DNA of 64,000 bases, from positions 20,218-84,217 of the forward strand of contig JAGGUP010000029.1 of the NCBI GenBank assembly GCA_021158405.1, given 5' to 3'. The position numbers and the translations under genes were made by a program. Positions within the stretch are counted from its first letter, which is position 1. Each line of letters begins with the position of its first letter. Positions 7,791 to 16,993 of the stretch are shown in pieces. Below the pieces are notes generated by a model that worked only from the letters and a program-made list of their open reading frames with translations, searched no databases and was not told the DNA's origin. This DNA comes from Bacteroidales bacterium. GTDB lineage: Bacteria; Bacteroidota; Bacteroidia; Bacteroidales; UBA12170.

Positions 7791-8927
7791 ATGGCCATCG
7801 ATTATACAACTATAAAAACGCCTGCCTATCTCTACGATTTGGGACTTTTGCAACAAACGCTTAATTTTGTTAAAAAAGAAGCGGATGCCTTTGATTATCA
7901 TGTTCATTACGCTTTAAAAGCGAACAATAATCCAAAAATATTGGAGCTCATATCCGAGAAAGGATTTGGTGCCGATTGTGTTAGCGGGAATGAAGTTGAA
8001 GAAGCTTTAAAACGTGGTTTCAAAAAAGAAGAGATTGCTTTTGCCGGTGTAGGAAAAACCGACGATGAAATTAATTTTGCTCTAGAAAACGATATTTTTA
8101 GTTTCAACTGCGAATCACTCCCTGAAATAGAAGTGATCAACGAATTGGCTTTCAAAAAACAAAAAATTGCTCCCCTAGCCTTGCGTATAAATCCAAATGT
8201 AGATGCCAATACGCACAAATATATTACAACTGGTTTAGATGAAAATAAATTCGGTATTAGTTTGTGGGAACTCGAATCTATTCTAGACAGAATGAAAGCG
8301 ATGAAAAATGTCCAACTCAAAGGGTTGCATTTTCATATAGGCTCTCAAATTACCGATCTTGATACATTTAAAAATTTGTGTAACCGCATAAATCAAATTC
8401 AAGAGCAATTTTATGCGCGACAAATCATTGTGGAACATATCAATGTTGGTGGAGGATTGGGAATTAATTATCATCAACCCGACGAAGAGCCTATGTCTAA
8501 TTTTAAGAGCTATTTTAAGATTTTCAACGATTTTCTCGAGTTACGTCCAATGCAACAACTTCATTTTGAATTGGGACGATCTATTGTTGGACAAATGGGT
8601 AGTTTGCTAAGTAAAGTGATTTATGTAAAAAAAGCCAGCGCGAAAAGCTTCTTGATTATTGATGCTGCAATGACCGATCTAATTAGACCCTCATTGTATC
8701 AGGCTTTTCATAAAATTGAAAACCTGAGCTCAAATGGAGAAGATCAAGAGAAATATGATGTCGTTGGGCCGGTTTGTGAATCGTCGGATATTTTTGCAAA
8801 ATCAGTTACTTTGCCCTCTAGTAAAAGAGGTGATTATATATTAATCAGATCAGCAGGTGCTTACGGCCAAGTAATGGCATCGAATTACAATATGCGTGAT
8901 AATGCGCAGGTGGTTTTCATTGGTTAG
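7791..8927 (+). CDS. lysA: Diaminopimelate decarboxylase
   Basis: 378 aa. It decarboxylates meso-diaminopimelate to L-lysine, the last step of lysine synthesis, using PLP. YHVHYALKANNNPKIL holds the PLP-binding lysine, GLHFHIGSQITD and VEHINVGGGLGINY are barrel and phosphate-binding motifs, and GPVCESSDIFAK is the catalytic Cys motif near the C-terminus. It is slightly shorter than the ~415-aa E. coli enzyme but all signature motifs are present. It follows lysC by 2 bp and shares its attenuator-controlled transcript. Confidence 0.94.
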   Translation: MAIDYTTIKTPAYLYDLGLLQQTLNFVKKEADAFDYHVHYALKANNNPKILELISEKGFGADCVSGNEVEEALKRGFKKEEIAFAGVGKTDDEINFALENDIFSFNCESLPEIEVINELAFKKQKIAPLALRINPNVDANTHKYITTGLDENKFGISLWELESILDRMKAMKNVQLKGLHFHIGSQITDLDTFKNLCNRINQIQEQFYARQIIVEHINVGGGLGINYHQPDEEPMSNFKSYFKIFNDFLELRPMQQLHFELGRSIVGQMGSLLSKVIYVKKASAKSFLIIDAAMTDLIRPSLYQAFHKIENLSSNGEDQEKYDVVGPVCESSDIFAKSVTLPSSKRGDYILIRSAGAYGQVMASNYNMRDNAQVVFIG

Positions 8928-8934
8928 GAGAGAA

Positions 8935-8971
8935 TTAGCCCTACGAGGGTTTAAAACTCTCGTAGGGCTAA
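8935..8971. repeat. REP-like palindrome downstream of lysA
   Basis: TTAGCCCTACGAG (8935-8947) pairs perfectly with CTCGTAGGGCTAA (8959-8971), and inner bases can extend the stem. There is no T-run. It may act as a terminator, but the perfect stem and style match short palindromic intergenic repeats common in Bacteroidota. Confidence 0.55.
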
Positions 8972-9000
8972 GGCACAAGGATATCGGGATCTGGAAAATA

Positions 9001-10191
9001 TTACATTTTTCGCTTGTCACCTTTTTTAAGTAATTCCGATAAGACCCTTCCCGGATCTTTGTAACGGTTACTCAACATCATAGCAGCAATAACATAAGGT
9101 TTATAACCAGCTTCTTTATACGTTTCTATTCGGTATTTTTCAAAAACATCAGCACTTACTTCTCCTCTTTCACAAGAAATTCCAGAAATATCAGCAGGAA
9201 GGCAATGCATATACAATGCCGACCCGTTTTTAGTCAATTTCATTTTCTCAGCATCGGCTTCCCAATTCATAAATTTAGCATTGTTCAGTAGCGCTTTTTG
9301 CTCCAAAGTTTTCAATCCCTCACTATCGTTAGCACGCAATAATTCAGTACGTTGACCCATAACGGCATAAGGCGCCCAACTTTTCGGATAAACAATATCG
9401 GCATTCTTAAAAGCTTTGTCCATACTGTTCACTACTTTAAAACTACCACCTGTTTCTTTCGCTTGTCTGGCAGCGGTTTCCATAACTTCAGGAATCAAAC
9501 CATAACCTTCGGGGTAAGCCAATTCCACCTCCATTCCAAAACGTGTTAACAAACCAATTATTCCTTGTGGTACACTTAAAGGTTTTCCATAACTGGGAGA
9601 ATATGCCCAAGTCATGGCCAATTTTTTTCCTTTCAAAGCCTCGAGAGATCCAAAGTATTGTTTTAAATGAGCCAAATCAGCCATCGATTGAGTAGGATGA
9701 TCAATATCGCATTGCAAATTGATAATTCCTGGACGTTGAGGCAAAACACCTTGTGCAAAACCATCATCCAAAGCAGCTCCAACTTCGCGCATATATTTGT
9801 TTCCTGCGCCCAAATACATATCGTCACGAATACCAATGATATCAGATAAAAAGGAAATCATATTGACCGTTTCACGAATAGTTTCACCATGGGCAATCTG
9901 TGATTTCCCTTCTTCTAAATCCTGCAAGGCCAGGCCCAATAGATTAGCTGCAGAAGTGAATGAGAAACGAGTTCTGGTTGAATTGTCCCGAAACTGCGAA
10001 ATAGCCAAGCCCGTTTTAAAAACATCGGTAGCAATATTATGGCTTCGCAAACTTTTTAAGGCTTCGACAATATCCAAGACTTGTTCCAAATCAGCCATCG
10101 ACTTCTCCCAAGTCAATAAAAAATCAGTATTAAAAAGGTGATCGGTATCGCGTGAAACGATATTATTTATTAATCTCTGTAAATTCTCCAT
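9001..10191 (-). CDS. ygeW: YgeW-type knotted carbamoyltransferase
   Basis: 396 aa, matching the YgeW family, not the shorter (~310-335 aa) ornithine or aspartate transcarbamylases. RDNSTRTRFSF is the carbamoyl-phosphate S-T-R-T-R motif, LQCDIDHPTQSMADL is the H-P-x-Q motif and YMHCLPAD the C-terminal H-C-L-P motif. The natural acceptor of YgeW is not established. In E. coli it sits with ygeX (diaminopropionate ammonia-lyase) and ygeY. Here it follows ygeY by 25 bp on the same strand, which supports the name. No ygeX or carbamate kinase gene is in the window. Confidence 0.88.
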   Translation of the reverse strand: MENLQRLINNIVSRDTDHLFNTDFLLTWEKSMADLEQVLDIVEALKSLRSHNIATDVFKTGLAISQFRDNSTRTRFSFTSAANLLGLALQDLEEGKSQIAHGETIRETVNMISFLSDIIGIRDDMYLGAGNKYMREVGAALDDGFAQGVLPQRPGIINLQCDIDHPTQSMADLAHLKQYFGSLEALKGKKLAMTWAYSPSYGKPLSVPQGIIGLLTRFGMEVELAYPEGYGLIPEVMETAARQAKETGGSFKVVNSMDKAFKNADIVYPKSWAPYAVMGQRTELLRANDSEGLKTLEQKALLNNAKFMNWEADAEKMKLTKNGSALYMHCLPADISGISCERGEVSADVFEKYRIETYKEAGYKPYVIAAMMLSNRYKDPGRVLSELLKKGDKRKM

Positions 10192-10216
10192 AAGTACAAA
10201 ATTTGCAATTAATCAA

Positions 10217-11410
10217 TTATTTTTCAATAAGATAGGCATAAAGCGCATAGAATGCGGAGGCTTTTACCAAATCATCAACAGGCACTTTTTCGTTTGGAGC
10301 GTGAGCCATCACTTCGTTTCCGGGACCAAACCCAATCATCGGAACTTTATAATATCCATTGATAGTTACTCCATTGGTAGAAAAAGTCCACTTATCTACA
10401 ATTGGTTTTTTATCAAATAAATCTTCAAATGCTTTTACTCCTGTTTGAACTACATTAGAATCTTCTTCCATTTTCCAGGTTGGAAAATATTTTTCCATGC
10501 CATATTTCAATCCTGTATAAGCGGTTTCTTCATAATGCAAAACTTCGACAGTTGCATCCAGATCTTTCACTATAGCCTCAATCTCTGCAACAGCCGATTC
10601 TTTTGTTTCTCCCCATGTCAATCTACGATCGAGATGAATACGAGCAAAATCCGAAACGGCACAAAGTGAAGGACTTCCTGATTTTATCTCAGAAATGGTA
10701 ATACTTCCTCTACCTAAAAATGGATCAAAAGCCAAATTCTCATTCAGTTTTTCAATTTCTAGCGCTGCGCGCGAAGCATTGTAAATAGCATTTATTCCTC
10801 TTTCAGGCGCAGAACCGTGAGACGATAAGCCTTTAAAGCTAACTGCAATTTCCATTCTTCCACGATGTCCGCGATAAATATTCAAATTAGTCGGTTCCGT
10901 ACTGATGGCAAAATCGGGATGAATGCCTTCTTCTTCGTAGAGATATTTCCAGCACAAACCGTCACAATCTTCTTCCATAACGGTTCCTGTAAAATAGATT
11001 GTCCAATCACGATCGAAACCTAATTCTTTCAAAATCCTACCTGTTGTTACAAAAGCAGCAGGACCTCCTTCTTGATCAACGGTTCCACGTCCGAAGACAT
11101 AGCCGTCTTTAACTTCGCCTGAAAGCGGATCAAAATCCCAGTTATCTATATTTCCAAAATCGACGGTATCCATATGACCATCAATAGCTAAAATATTTTT
11201 TCCTGATCCAATTCTCCCAATTACGTTGCCAAGACCATCAATTCGAACTTCGTCAAAGCCAGCCTCTTCCATCTGTCTTTTTAGTTCCAACATCACTTCT
11301 TTCTCTCCTAAACTAATCGATTTTATTTTGACCATTTTGGCCAAATTATTGGCCGTATAGTCACGGTATTTATCGGCTAATTCATTGATTTTTTGTCTTA
11401 ATCTTTCCAT
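10217..11410 (-). CDS. ygeY: YgeY-type M20 family metallohydrolase
   Basis: 397 aa, a full-length M20 peptidase/deacylase. IDGHMDTVDFGN carries the first zinc ligands, FGRGTVDQEGG the bridging Asp, TVMEEDCDGLCW the catalytic Glu pair, and MAHAPNEKVPVDDL the C-terminal His. It matches the YgeY family linked in some genomes to selenium or diaminopropionate metabolism. It likely hydrolyses an amide or carbamoyl compound, but its substrate is unknown. A TACATTTG box (11426-11433) lies 15 bp upstream of the start, and ygeW follows in the same operon. Confidence 0.86.
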   Translation of the reverse strand: MERLRQKINELADKYRDYTANNLAKMVKIKSISLGEKEVMLELKRQMEEAGFDEVRIDGLGNVIGRIGSGKNILAIDGHMDTVDFGNIDNWDFDPLSGEVKDGYVFGRGTVDQEGGPAAFVTTGRILKELGFDRDWTIYFTGTVMEEDCDGLCWKYLYEEEGIHPDFAISTEPTNLNIYRGHRGRMEIAVSFKGLSSHGSAPERGINAIYNASRAALEIEKLNENLAFDPFLGRGSITISEIKSGSPSLCAVSDFARIHLDRRLTWGETKESAVAEIEAIVKDLDATVEVLHYEETAYTGLKYGMEKYFPTWKMEEDSNVVQTGVKAFEDLFDKKPIVDKWTFSTNGVTINGYYKVPMIGFGPGNEVMAHAPNEKVPVDDLVKASAFYALYAYLIEK

Positions 11411-11425
11411 TCTCTAAATTTTCCC

Positions 11426-11433
11426 CAAATGTA
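11426..11433 (-). promoter_or_regulatory. -7 box of ygeY-ygeW
   Basis: TACATTTG on the minus strand, 15 bp before the ygeY start codon, matches TAnnTTTG and implies a 5' UTR of about 8-10 nt. Confidence 0.5.
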
Positions 11434-11489
11434 CGAAAACTGCTGAATTTTCTATTATTTGGGTAATGCTCATTTTCTAAAAAACCATT

Positions 11490-11497
11490 TATCTTTG
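11490..11497 (+). promoter_or_regulatory. -7 box of the mscS-like gene
   Basis: TATCTTTG on the plus strand, 21 bp before the ATG at 11519, matches TAnnTTTG. Confidence 0.5.
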
Positions 11498-11518
11498 TTC
11501 TAAATAAAACAAATTATT

Positions 11519-12322
11519 ATGGAAAACCTATGGAATGAATATTCCTCCTTAATTGTTGAATATGGTACTGGATTAATTTATGCATTACTGATTCTTCTTA
11601 TTGGCTTATGGATAGTAAATTTAATAACAAAATCAGCTAAAAAATTAATGCTTAAAGGCGCTTTGGACATTTCACTTGTTCCATTCCTTACATCACTTAT
11701 AAACATCGGGTTAAAAATTATGGTTGTCATTTCTACATTGGGAATGTTAGGTATTGAAATGACTTCTTTTATTGCACTTCTTGGTGCTGCCGGCCTTGCT
11801 GTTGGTATGGCTTTGAGTGGGACTTTACAGAATTTTGCTGGAGGAGTAATGATTTTGATTTTCAAACCTTTTAAAGCAGGCGATTTTATCGATGCTCAAG
11901 GACATATGGGTGTTGTCAAGGAAATTCAGATTTTCAATACTATTCTTACAACAGGAGATAATAAAACGATTATTATTCCTAATGGAGGTCTTTCAACTGG
12001 AGCAATGGTTAATTTCTCAACACAATCTACACGCCGTGTTGATTGGACTTTTGGAATTGGATATGGCGATGATGCAGACAAAGCAAAAAAAGTTTTACGT
12101 ACTCTATTAGATGCCGACAAACGTGTTTTACAAGATCCAGAACCTTTTATTGCGCTCAGCGAATTGGCAGACATCTCTGTGAATTTTGTCGTACGTGCTT
12201 GGGTTAATGCAAGTGATTATTGGGGTGTTTACTTTGCCATGAATGAGAATGTTTATAAAACTTTCGAGAAAGAAGGTTTGAATATTCCTTACCCACAAAT
12301 GGATGTGCATTTAGATAAATAG
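11519..12322 (+). CDS. mscS: Small-conductance mechanosensitive channel, MscS family
   Basis: 267 aa, close to E. coli MscS (286 aa). Three N-terminal hydrophobic segments are visible: GLIYALLILLIGLWIVNLI, then FLTSLINIGLKIMVVISTLG, then the pore helix. The pore helix region GAAGLAVGMALSGTLQNFAGGVMILIF has the Gly/Ala packing pattern of TM3. The cytoplasmic beta domain follows (FKAGDFIDAQGHMGVVKEIQIFNT). It is an inner-membrane tension-gated channel protecting against hypo-osmotic shock. The gene stands alone and converges on the polyprenyl synthase gene. Confidence 0.93.
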   Translation: MENLWNEYSSLIVEYGTGLIYALLILLIGLWIVNLITKSAKKLMLKGALDISLVPFLTSLINIGLKIMVVISTLGMLGIEMTSFIALLGAAGLAVGMALSGTLQNFAGGVMILIFKPFKAGDFIDAQGHMGVVKEIQIFNTILTTGDNKTIIIPNGGLSTGAMVNFSTQSTRRVDWTFGIGYGDDADKAKKVLRTLLDADKRVLQDPEPFIALSELADISVNFVVRAWVNASDYWGVYFAMNENVYKTFEKEGLNIPYPQMDVHLDK

Positions 12323-12341
12323 ACTTAAAAATTTTAAGATA

Positions 12342-12381
12342 AAAACCGGCTTAGGCGCAAATTTAATCTGGTTTTATTTTT
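12342..12381 (+). terminator. Terminator of the mscS-like gene
   Basis: AAAACCGG (12342-12349) pairs with CTGGTTTT (12368-12375) with one wobble, then ATTTTTT. It overlaps the stop codon of the convergent gene. Confidence 0.55.
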
Positions 12382-13348
12382 TACGCTCACAGGTATAATT
12401 TACCAGCTTAATCATTGCAGTTTGATATTCACTTTCTGGAAACTCCTTTAAAATTTCTAATGCTTTATCGCGATAAGCATACATCTGCTTTTCAGCATAT
12501 TCTATTCCTCCACTTGCATTAACTTGATCAACTAAAGCAGAAACTTTCTCTGGATTATTATAATATTTTTTCACTACCGTGATAGCTTTCCGCCGCTCAG
12601 AAGCTGATAAATTATTTAGCATATAGATCAATGGCAGAGTCATTTTTTGCTCTTTAATATCAATGCCCTGTGGTTTCCCGATAGCATTAGTTTTTTGAAA
12701 ATCAAAAATATCATCTTTGATTTGAAAAGCAATGCCCACATATTCTCCAAACTGTTTCATTTTCTCTATTATTTCATCTTCGGCATTAACCGAAGCCGCT
12801 CCGGCAGCACAACATGATGAAATTAAAGTAGCTGTTTTCTTACGGATAATTTCAAAATAAATCTCTTCCTTTATATCTAATCTTCGTGCTTTTTCAATTT
12901 GCAAAAGTTCTCCTTCTGCCATTTCACGAGTGGCTTCAGATACAATTTCCAAAACTTCATGATCCTTTGCGGCTAATGATAAAGATAATCCCTTCGATAA
13001 AAGAAAATCACCGACTAAAACAGCTACTTTATTTTTCCATAGAGCATTAATCGAAAACAGACTTCTTCTTTTTTCTGCCTCATCCACCACATCGTCATGC
13101 ACTAAAGTAGCGGTATGCAACAATTCGATCAGGCTTGCAGCCCGAGCAGTAGCTCCATTGGATTTTCCACAGATATGCGCACTTAAAAACACAAACATCG
13201 GGCGCATTCGCTTGCCTTTCTGCTTATGGATATATCTTAAAACGATGTCGAGCAATGGAATTTTTGAATCCATGGCCGTTTTAAAAACCTTTTGAAAGCT
13301 TTTCAAATCCTTATTTAAAAGCTGCTCTATTTCTTTGATTGCATCCAT
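12374..13348 (-). CDS. ispB: Polyprenyl diphosphate synthase (octaprenyl/heptaprenyl type)
   Basis: 324 aa, trans-prenyltransferase length. LVHDDVVDEAEKRR contains the first Asp-rich DDxxD motif and FQIKDDIFDF the second. GKRMRPMFVFLSAH is the conserved substrate-binding region. The enzyme elongates farnesyl or geranylgeranyl diphosphate with isopentenyl diphosphate to make a quinone side chain. The exact chain length cannot be read from sequence, so ispB is a family-level name. A TAATTTTG box (13357-13364) ends only 8 bp before the ATG, so the transcript is probably leaderless. Confidence 0.88.
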   Translation of the reverse strand: MDAIKEIEQLLNKDLKSFQKVFKTAMDSKIPLLDIVLRYIHKQKGKRMRPMFVFLSAHICGKSNGATARAASLIELLHTATLVHDDVVDEAEKRRSLFSINALWKNKVAVLVGDFLLSKGLSLSLAAKDHEVLEIVSEATREMAEGELLQIEKARRLDIKEEIYFEIIRKKTATLISSCCAAGAASVNAEDEIIEKMKQFGEYVGIAFQIKDDIFDFQKTNAIGKPQGIDIKEQKMTLPLIYMLNNLSASERRKAITVVKKYYNNPEKVSALVDQVNASGGIEYAEKQMYAYRDKALEILKEFPESEYQTAMIKLVNYTCERKK

Positions 13349-13356
13349 ATTCGTTT

Positions 13357-13364
13357 CAAAATTA
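13357..13364 (-). promoter_or_regulatory. -7 box of the polyprenyl synthase gene
   Basis: TAATTTTG on the minus strand, 8 bp upstream of the start codon. A start site 6-8 nt downstream would leave almost no 5' UTR. Confidence 0.5.
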
Positions 13365-13437
13365 AAAATAAAGCCGATACTTTACCGTTTTAAGTTCTAT
13401 TCTCTTACATTTTCCTTTATTTTGCAAAAAAATTGCA

Positions 13438-14214
13438 ATGGGAGGATTTTTATTCGATGATATTATCTTTGGCCCGGTAAAAAGCCGTCGGCTCGGTGTT
13501 TCTTTGGGTGTTAATTTATTGCCAACCAATTATAAATTTTGCACTTTTAATTGTATCTATTGCGAATGTGGATGGACAAAAACTGCCACAAAAAAGATTG
13601 AATTACCTACTCGGAAAGAAATTCAAGAGCGATTGGAATCGGTTTTTATTCAGAGAAAAAACGATTCTCAACCGATAGATTCCATCACTTTTGCCGGAAA
13701 TGGTGAGCCCACCTTACATCCTGTTTTTGTTGATGTGATTGATGATACTATACGCTTACGAGATCTCTATTTTCCAAACGCAAAAATTACCGTTTTATCC
13801 AATGCTTCATTAATCCATAACACCAAAATTATTGAAGCCCTATTAAACGTGGACAAAAATATCTTGAAATTGGATGCCGGATTTGAAGAAACATTCCAAA
13901 AAATAAATCAACCCAAAGGCAATTTAAAATTGAGTCAAGTGCTTGATTATTTGAAGAAGTTTAACGGAAAACTTATTATCCAAACACTATTTGTGCAAGG
14001 GTATAACCAACATAATGGAATTGATAATACTACCGATGTTGAAGTAAAGGCCTGGATGAAATTAATAAAAGAGATTAATCCTCAGAGTGTTATGCTTTAT
14101 CCAATTGAAAGAGAAACACCCGAAAATAGTATCCGAAAAGTGGACTCTCTGACATTGAATAAGATAGCAAAACAAGTTCAAGCAGCCGGATTTAAAACAG
14201 AAGTTTTTTCTTAA
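13438..14214 (+). CDS. Radical SAM protein, function unassigned
   Basis: 258 aa. FCTFNCIYCECGW supplies the CxxxCxxC cluster motif, preceded by FGPVKSRRLGVSLGVNLLP, and ITFAGNGEPTLHP is the SAM-binding GGE-like strand. This combination is typical of a widespread family annotated only as radical SAM protein. The exact reaction is not known. The gene is monocistronic, divergent from the polyprenyl synthase gene, and precedes the TPP riboswitch by under 50 bp but is probably not regulated by it. Confidence 0.85.
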   Translation: MGGFLFDDIIFGPVKSRRLGVSLGVNLLPTNYKFCTFNCIYCECGWTKTATKKIELPTRKEIQERLESVFIQRKNDSQPIDSITFAGNGEPTLHPVFVDVIDDTIRLRDLYFPNAKITVLSNASLIHNTKIIEALLNVDKNILKLDAGFEETFQKINQPKGNLKLSQVLDYLKKFNGKLIIQTLFVQGYNQHNGIDNTTDVEVKAWMKLIKEINPQSVMLYPIERETPENSIRKVDSLTLNKIAKQVQAAGFKTEVFS

Positions 14215-14241
14215 ACAAGCCATTTCCCTCATACATTTTAG

Positions 14242-14249
14242 TACTTTTG
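14242..14249 (+). promoter_or_regulatory. -7 box upstream of the TPP riboswitch
   Basis: TACTTTTG matches TAnnTTTG and lies about 12 bp before the first riboswitch base, so the aptamer would be at the very 5' end of the transcript. Confidence 0.55.
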
Positions 14250-14260
14250 CAACAATATTC

Positions 14261-14336
14261 ACAGTAGGGGTGCCTTAATATAACGGGCTGAGAACACACT
14301 CTTTGAACCTGAGCGGGTAATGCCGATTAGGAAAAA
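14261..14336 (+). ncRNA. TPP (THI-box) riboswitch
   Basis: The conserved THI elements appear in order: GGGGTGCC (14267-14274), GGGCTGAGA ending 14293, TTGAACCTGA (14303-14312) and GGGTAATGCCG (14315-14325), closed by a 3' GATTAGGAAA segment. It binds thiamin pyrophosphate. It lies 60 bp upstream of a TonB-dependent receptor start. No strong intrinsic terminator follows, so control may be at translation initiation. Confidence 0.95.
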
Positions 14337-14395
14337 AAGATTTCAAATTTAAAGTTTTCACTCTATTGATTTTTAATTTATAAAAAAGTCAAAAG

Positions 14396-16840
14396 ATGTT
14401 TAAAAAAATTATTTTACTAAGCTTGATGAGCCTTCCGATGCTTCTATTTGCTCAATTTCAGATTCAGGGAAAAGTAAGCGACAAAAATACCGCCGAAAAC
14501 CTTGAAGGTGCAAGCATACAACTTGTTGGCACATCCATATTCGCGATTAGCAATGTAGATGGTGATTTTATATTTAACACCGTTCCACACGGGATTTACA
14601 TGCTTAAAGTGAGCTATTTAGGCTACACTTCTTTTGAGCAAACATTTAATCTCAAAGAAAACAAAACCTTTATTGTCCAATTAGACCCAAGAATGGTTTT
14701 AAGTGAGGAAATCATAGTATCCGCTTTGCGCGTGTCCGAAACTTCACCCGCAACTTATTCCGAGCTCAACAAAAAAGACATCCAAGAACGAAATCAAGGG
14801 AAAGGTCTTCCTTTTATTTTAAACACCAGTCCATCTATAGTAGTAACTTCTGATGCAGGTGCTGGATTTGGATATACAAATTTCAGTATTCGCGGAACCG
14901 ATATGACACGTATTAATGTGACCATAAATGGAATTCCTATGAATGATCCGGAATCGCATAGTGTTTATTTTGTCGATTTACCCGATTTAGCCACTTCGCT
15001 CGATAATATTCAAATCCAGCGCGGTGTTGGTACTTCATCAAATGGAGCCGCCGCTTTTGGAGCAAGTGTCAACTTGCAAACAAAACACCTCAATCAAAAT
15101 CCTTATGCCAGCTTGCAATCTTCTGCAGGTTCTTACAATACCTTCCGTAATTCTGTGAGTTTTGGAACTGGTTTATTGAAAAACAAGATGGCTTTTGATG
15201 TACGACTGTCAAAAATTAGCTCCGATGGTTTTATCGACAGATCGAATGCCGAGCTAAAATCGCTTTACTTTTCCGGTGGCTATTATGGCAAAAATGACAT
15301 TTTGAAATTTACGCTCTTGAGTGGAACCGAAGAAACTTACCAAGCCTGGAATGGAATTCCTAAAGTGAAATTGAATAATGATATGGAAGGTATGCTCGAT
15401 TTAGCTTCAGATAATTGGTGGAATACAGAAACAACCAATAATTTACTCAATTCAAATTCAAGAACTTACAATTATTACACCTACGATAATGAGGTTGATA
15501 ATTATCAGCAAGATTATTATCAATTGCATTATTCTCACTTTTTCAATTCAGAATTGCAATTGAGCACCGCTCTATTTTACACACGTGGAAAAGGCTATTA
15601 TGAGCAGTTTAAAGCCGATCGTAAATTTGAAGATTATCTTTTTGAAGAAATCATTATTGGCGGAGAAACAATTAATCGAACAGATTTGATTCAACGCAAA
15701 TGGCTCGACAACCATTTTTATGGTTTAACTGCTGCCTTGACGTATCAAACGGATAAAATGGAAAGTGTTTTAGGAGGAGCATTAACACAGTATAATGGCG
15801 ATCATTTTGGAGAAGTTATTTGGGCAGAATACGCTGGGGACAATGCTATTCGTAGTCCTTGGTATTTGAATAACGGATTAAAAACCGATGGGAATATTTA
15901 TGCGAAAACAAATTATAATCTGAGTGAGAAACTCATTGCTTATCTCGATTTGCAATACCGTTTTATTCATTATACCATTGAAGGCACACACGATGATTTA
16001 CGTGATATTTCTCAAACACATAATTTTAGCTTTTTCAATCCTAAAGCAGGATTATTTTATCAAATCAATACTAAAAACAAGGTCTATGCCTCATTTGCCA
16101 TTGCCAACCGTGAGCCTAGCAGAGGAAATTACCGTGATGCAGATATTGATTATCAACCAAAGTCCGAACGTTTAAACGATTTTGAATTGGGTTATCACTA
16201 CATCAGTACACGATTTTCGGCTTCGGCAAATCTGTATTATATGAATTATAAAGATCAACTTGTGGCCACGGGTAAAATCAATAATGTTGGCGATGCGATA
16301 ATGACGAATGTAGCTAAAAGTTACCGCGCGGGAATAGAATTTTCGGGAGCATTAAAAATAAATGCAAAACTGGATTGGGCAGCAAACTTTACTTTTAGTC
16401 AAAACAAAATTCTAGATTTTATTCAATACATCGATGATTGGGACAATTGGAATCAGAAAGCTATTGAATTGGGAACAACGGATATTTTACTTTCACCCGA
16501 TCAAATTGGATCTTCAACAATTAGCTATCGTCCAATCAAAAACTTTAGCATCAGCCTTATCTCAAAATATGTTGGCCAACAATATATCGACAATACCAGC
16601 AACGAATACAACAGCATCGATCCTTATTTTGTAAACGATTTAAGTCTCTCATACGAGATCAACCCAAAGGCTTTCAAAAGCATAGAACTAAATCTTTTGG
16701 TAAGTAATATCTTTAGCGAAGAGTATGAAACCTATGGCTGGGCTTATAATTACATTTATAACAGTCAGCAAAAAGTTATGGATGGCTATTTCCCAATGGC
16801 TCCAATTAACTTTTTAGCTGGAGTTAATATCAATTTCTAA
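14396..16840 (+). CDS. TonB-dependent outer-membrane receptor, predicted thiamin importer
   Basis: 814 aa. A signal peptide (MFKKIILLSLMSLPMLLFAQ) is followed by a CarboxypepD_reg-like domain (IQGKVSDKNTAENLEGASIQL, about residues 22-105), a plug domain (NTSPSIVVTSDAG, FSIRGTDMTRINVTINGIPMND) and a long beta-barrel ending in ...FLAGVNINF with a terminal Phe. It transports a ligand across the outer membrane with TonB energy. The upstream TPP riboswitch makes thiamin or a precursor the likely substrate; TPP-regulated receptors of this type have been predicted in Bacteroidetes. The gene is not followed by other thi genes. Confidence 0.9.
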   Translation: MFKKIILLSLMSLPMLLFAQFQIQGKVSDKNTAENLEGASIQLVGTSIFAISNVDGDFIFNTVPHGIYMLKVSYLGYTSFEQTFNLKENKTFIVQLDPRMVLSEEIIVSALRVSETSPATYSELNKKDIQERNQGKGLPFILNTSPSIVVTSDAGAGFGYTNFSIRGTDMTRINVTINGIPMNDPESHSVYFVDLPDLATSLDNIQIQRGVGTSSNGAAAFGASVNLQTKHLNQNPYASLQSSAGSYNTFRNSVSFGTGLLKNKMAFDVRLSKISSDGFIDRSNAELKSLYFSGGYYGKNDILKFTLLSGTEETYQAWNGIPKVKLNNDMEGMLDLASDNWWNTETTNNLLNSNSRTYNYYTYDNEVDNYQQDYYQLHYSHFFNSELQLSTALFYTRGKGYYEQFKADRKFEDYLFEEIIIGGETINRTDLIQRKWLDNHFYGLTAALTYQTDKMESVLGGALTQYNGDHFGEVIWAEYAGDNAIRSPWYLNNGLKTDGNIYAKTNYNLSEKLIAYLDLQYRFIHYTIEGTHDDLRDISQTHNFSFFNPKAGLFYQINTKNKVYASFAIANREPSRGNYRDADIDYQPKSERLNDFELGYHYISTRFSASANLYYMNYKDQLVATGKINNVGDAIMTNVAKSYRAGIEFSGALKINAKLDWAANFTFSQNKILDFIQYIDDWDNWNQKAIELGTTDILLSPDQIGSSTISYRPIKNFSISLISKYVGQQYIDNTSNEYNSIDPYFVNDLSLSYEINPKAFKSIELNLLVSNIFSEEYETYGWAYNYIYNSQQKVMDGYFPMAPINFLAGVNINF

Positions 16841-16856
16841 GCTCATTTATAGAAAC

Positions 16857-16895
16857 AAAAAAGAGGCAACAAAGTATGCTTAGCCTCTTTTTTTA
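16857..16895 (+). terminator. Terminator after the TonB receptor gene
   Basis: AAAAAGAGGC pairs with GCCTCTTTTT around a 15-nt loop, followed by a T-run, 17 bp after the stop codon. Confidence 0.75.
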
Positions 16896-16993
16896 GTTTT
16901 TGTTGAAATTAAAATACTTGATAACTGTCAATTTGACTACGACTCAAAGCTTTGGCAAAAAATTTGAGAAACAACAAACGATTTAACGAGAAT

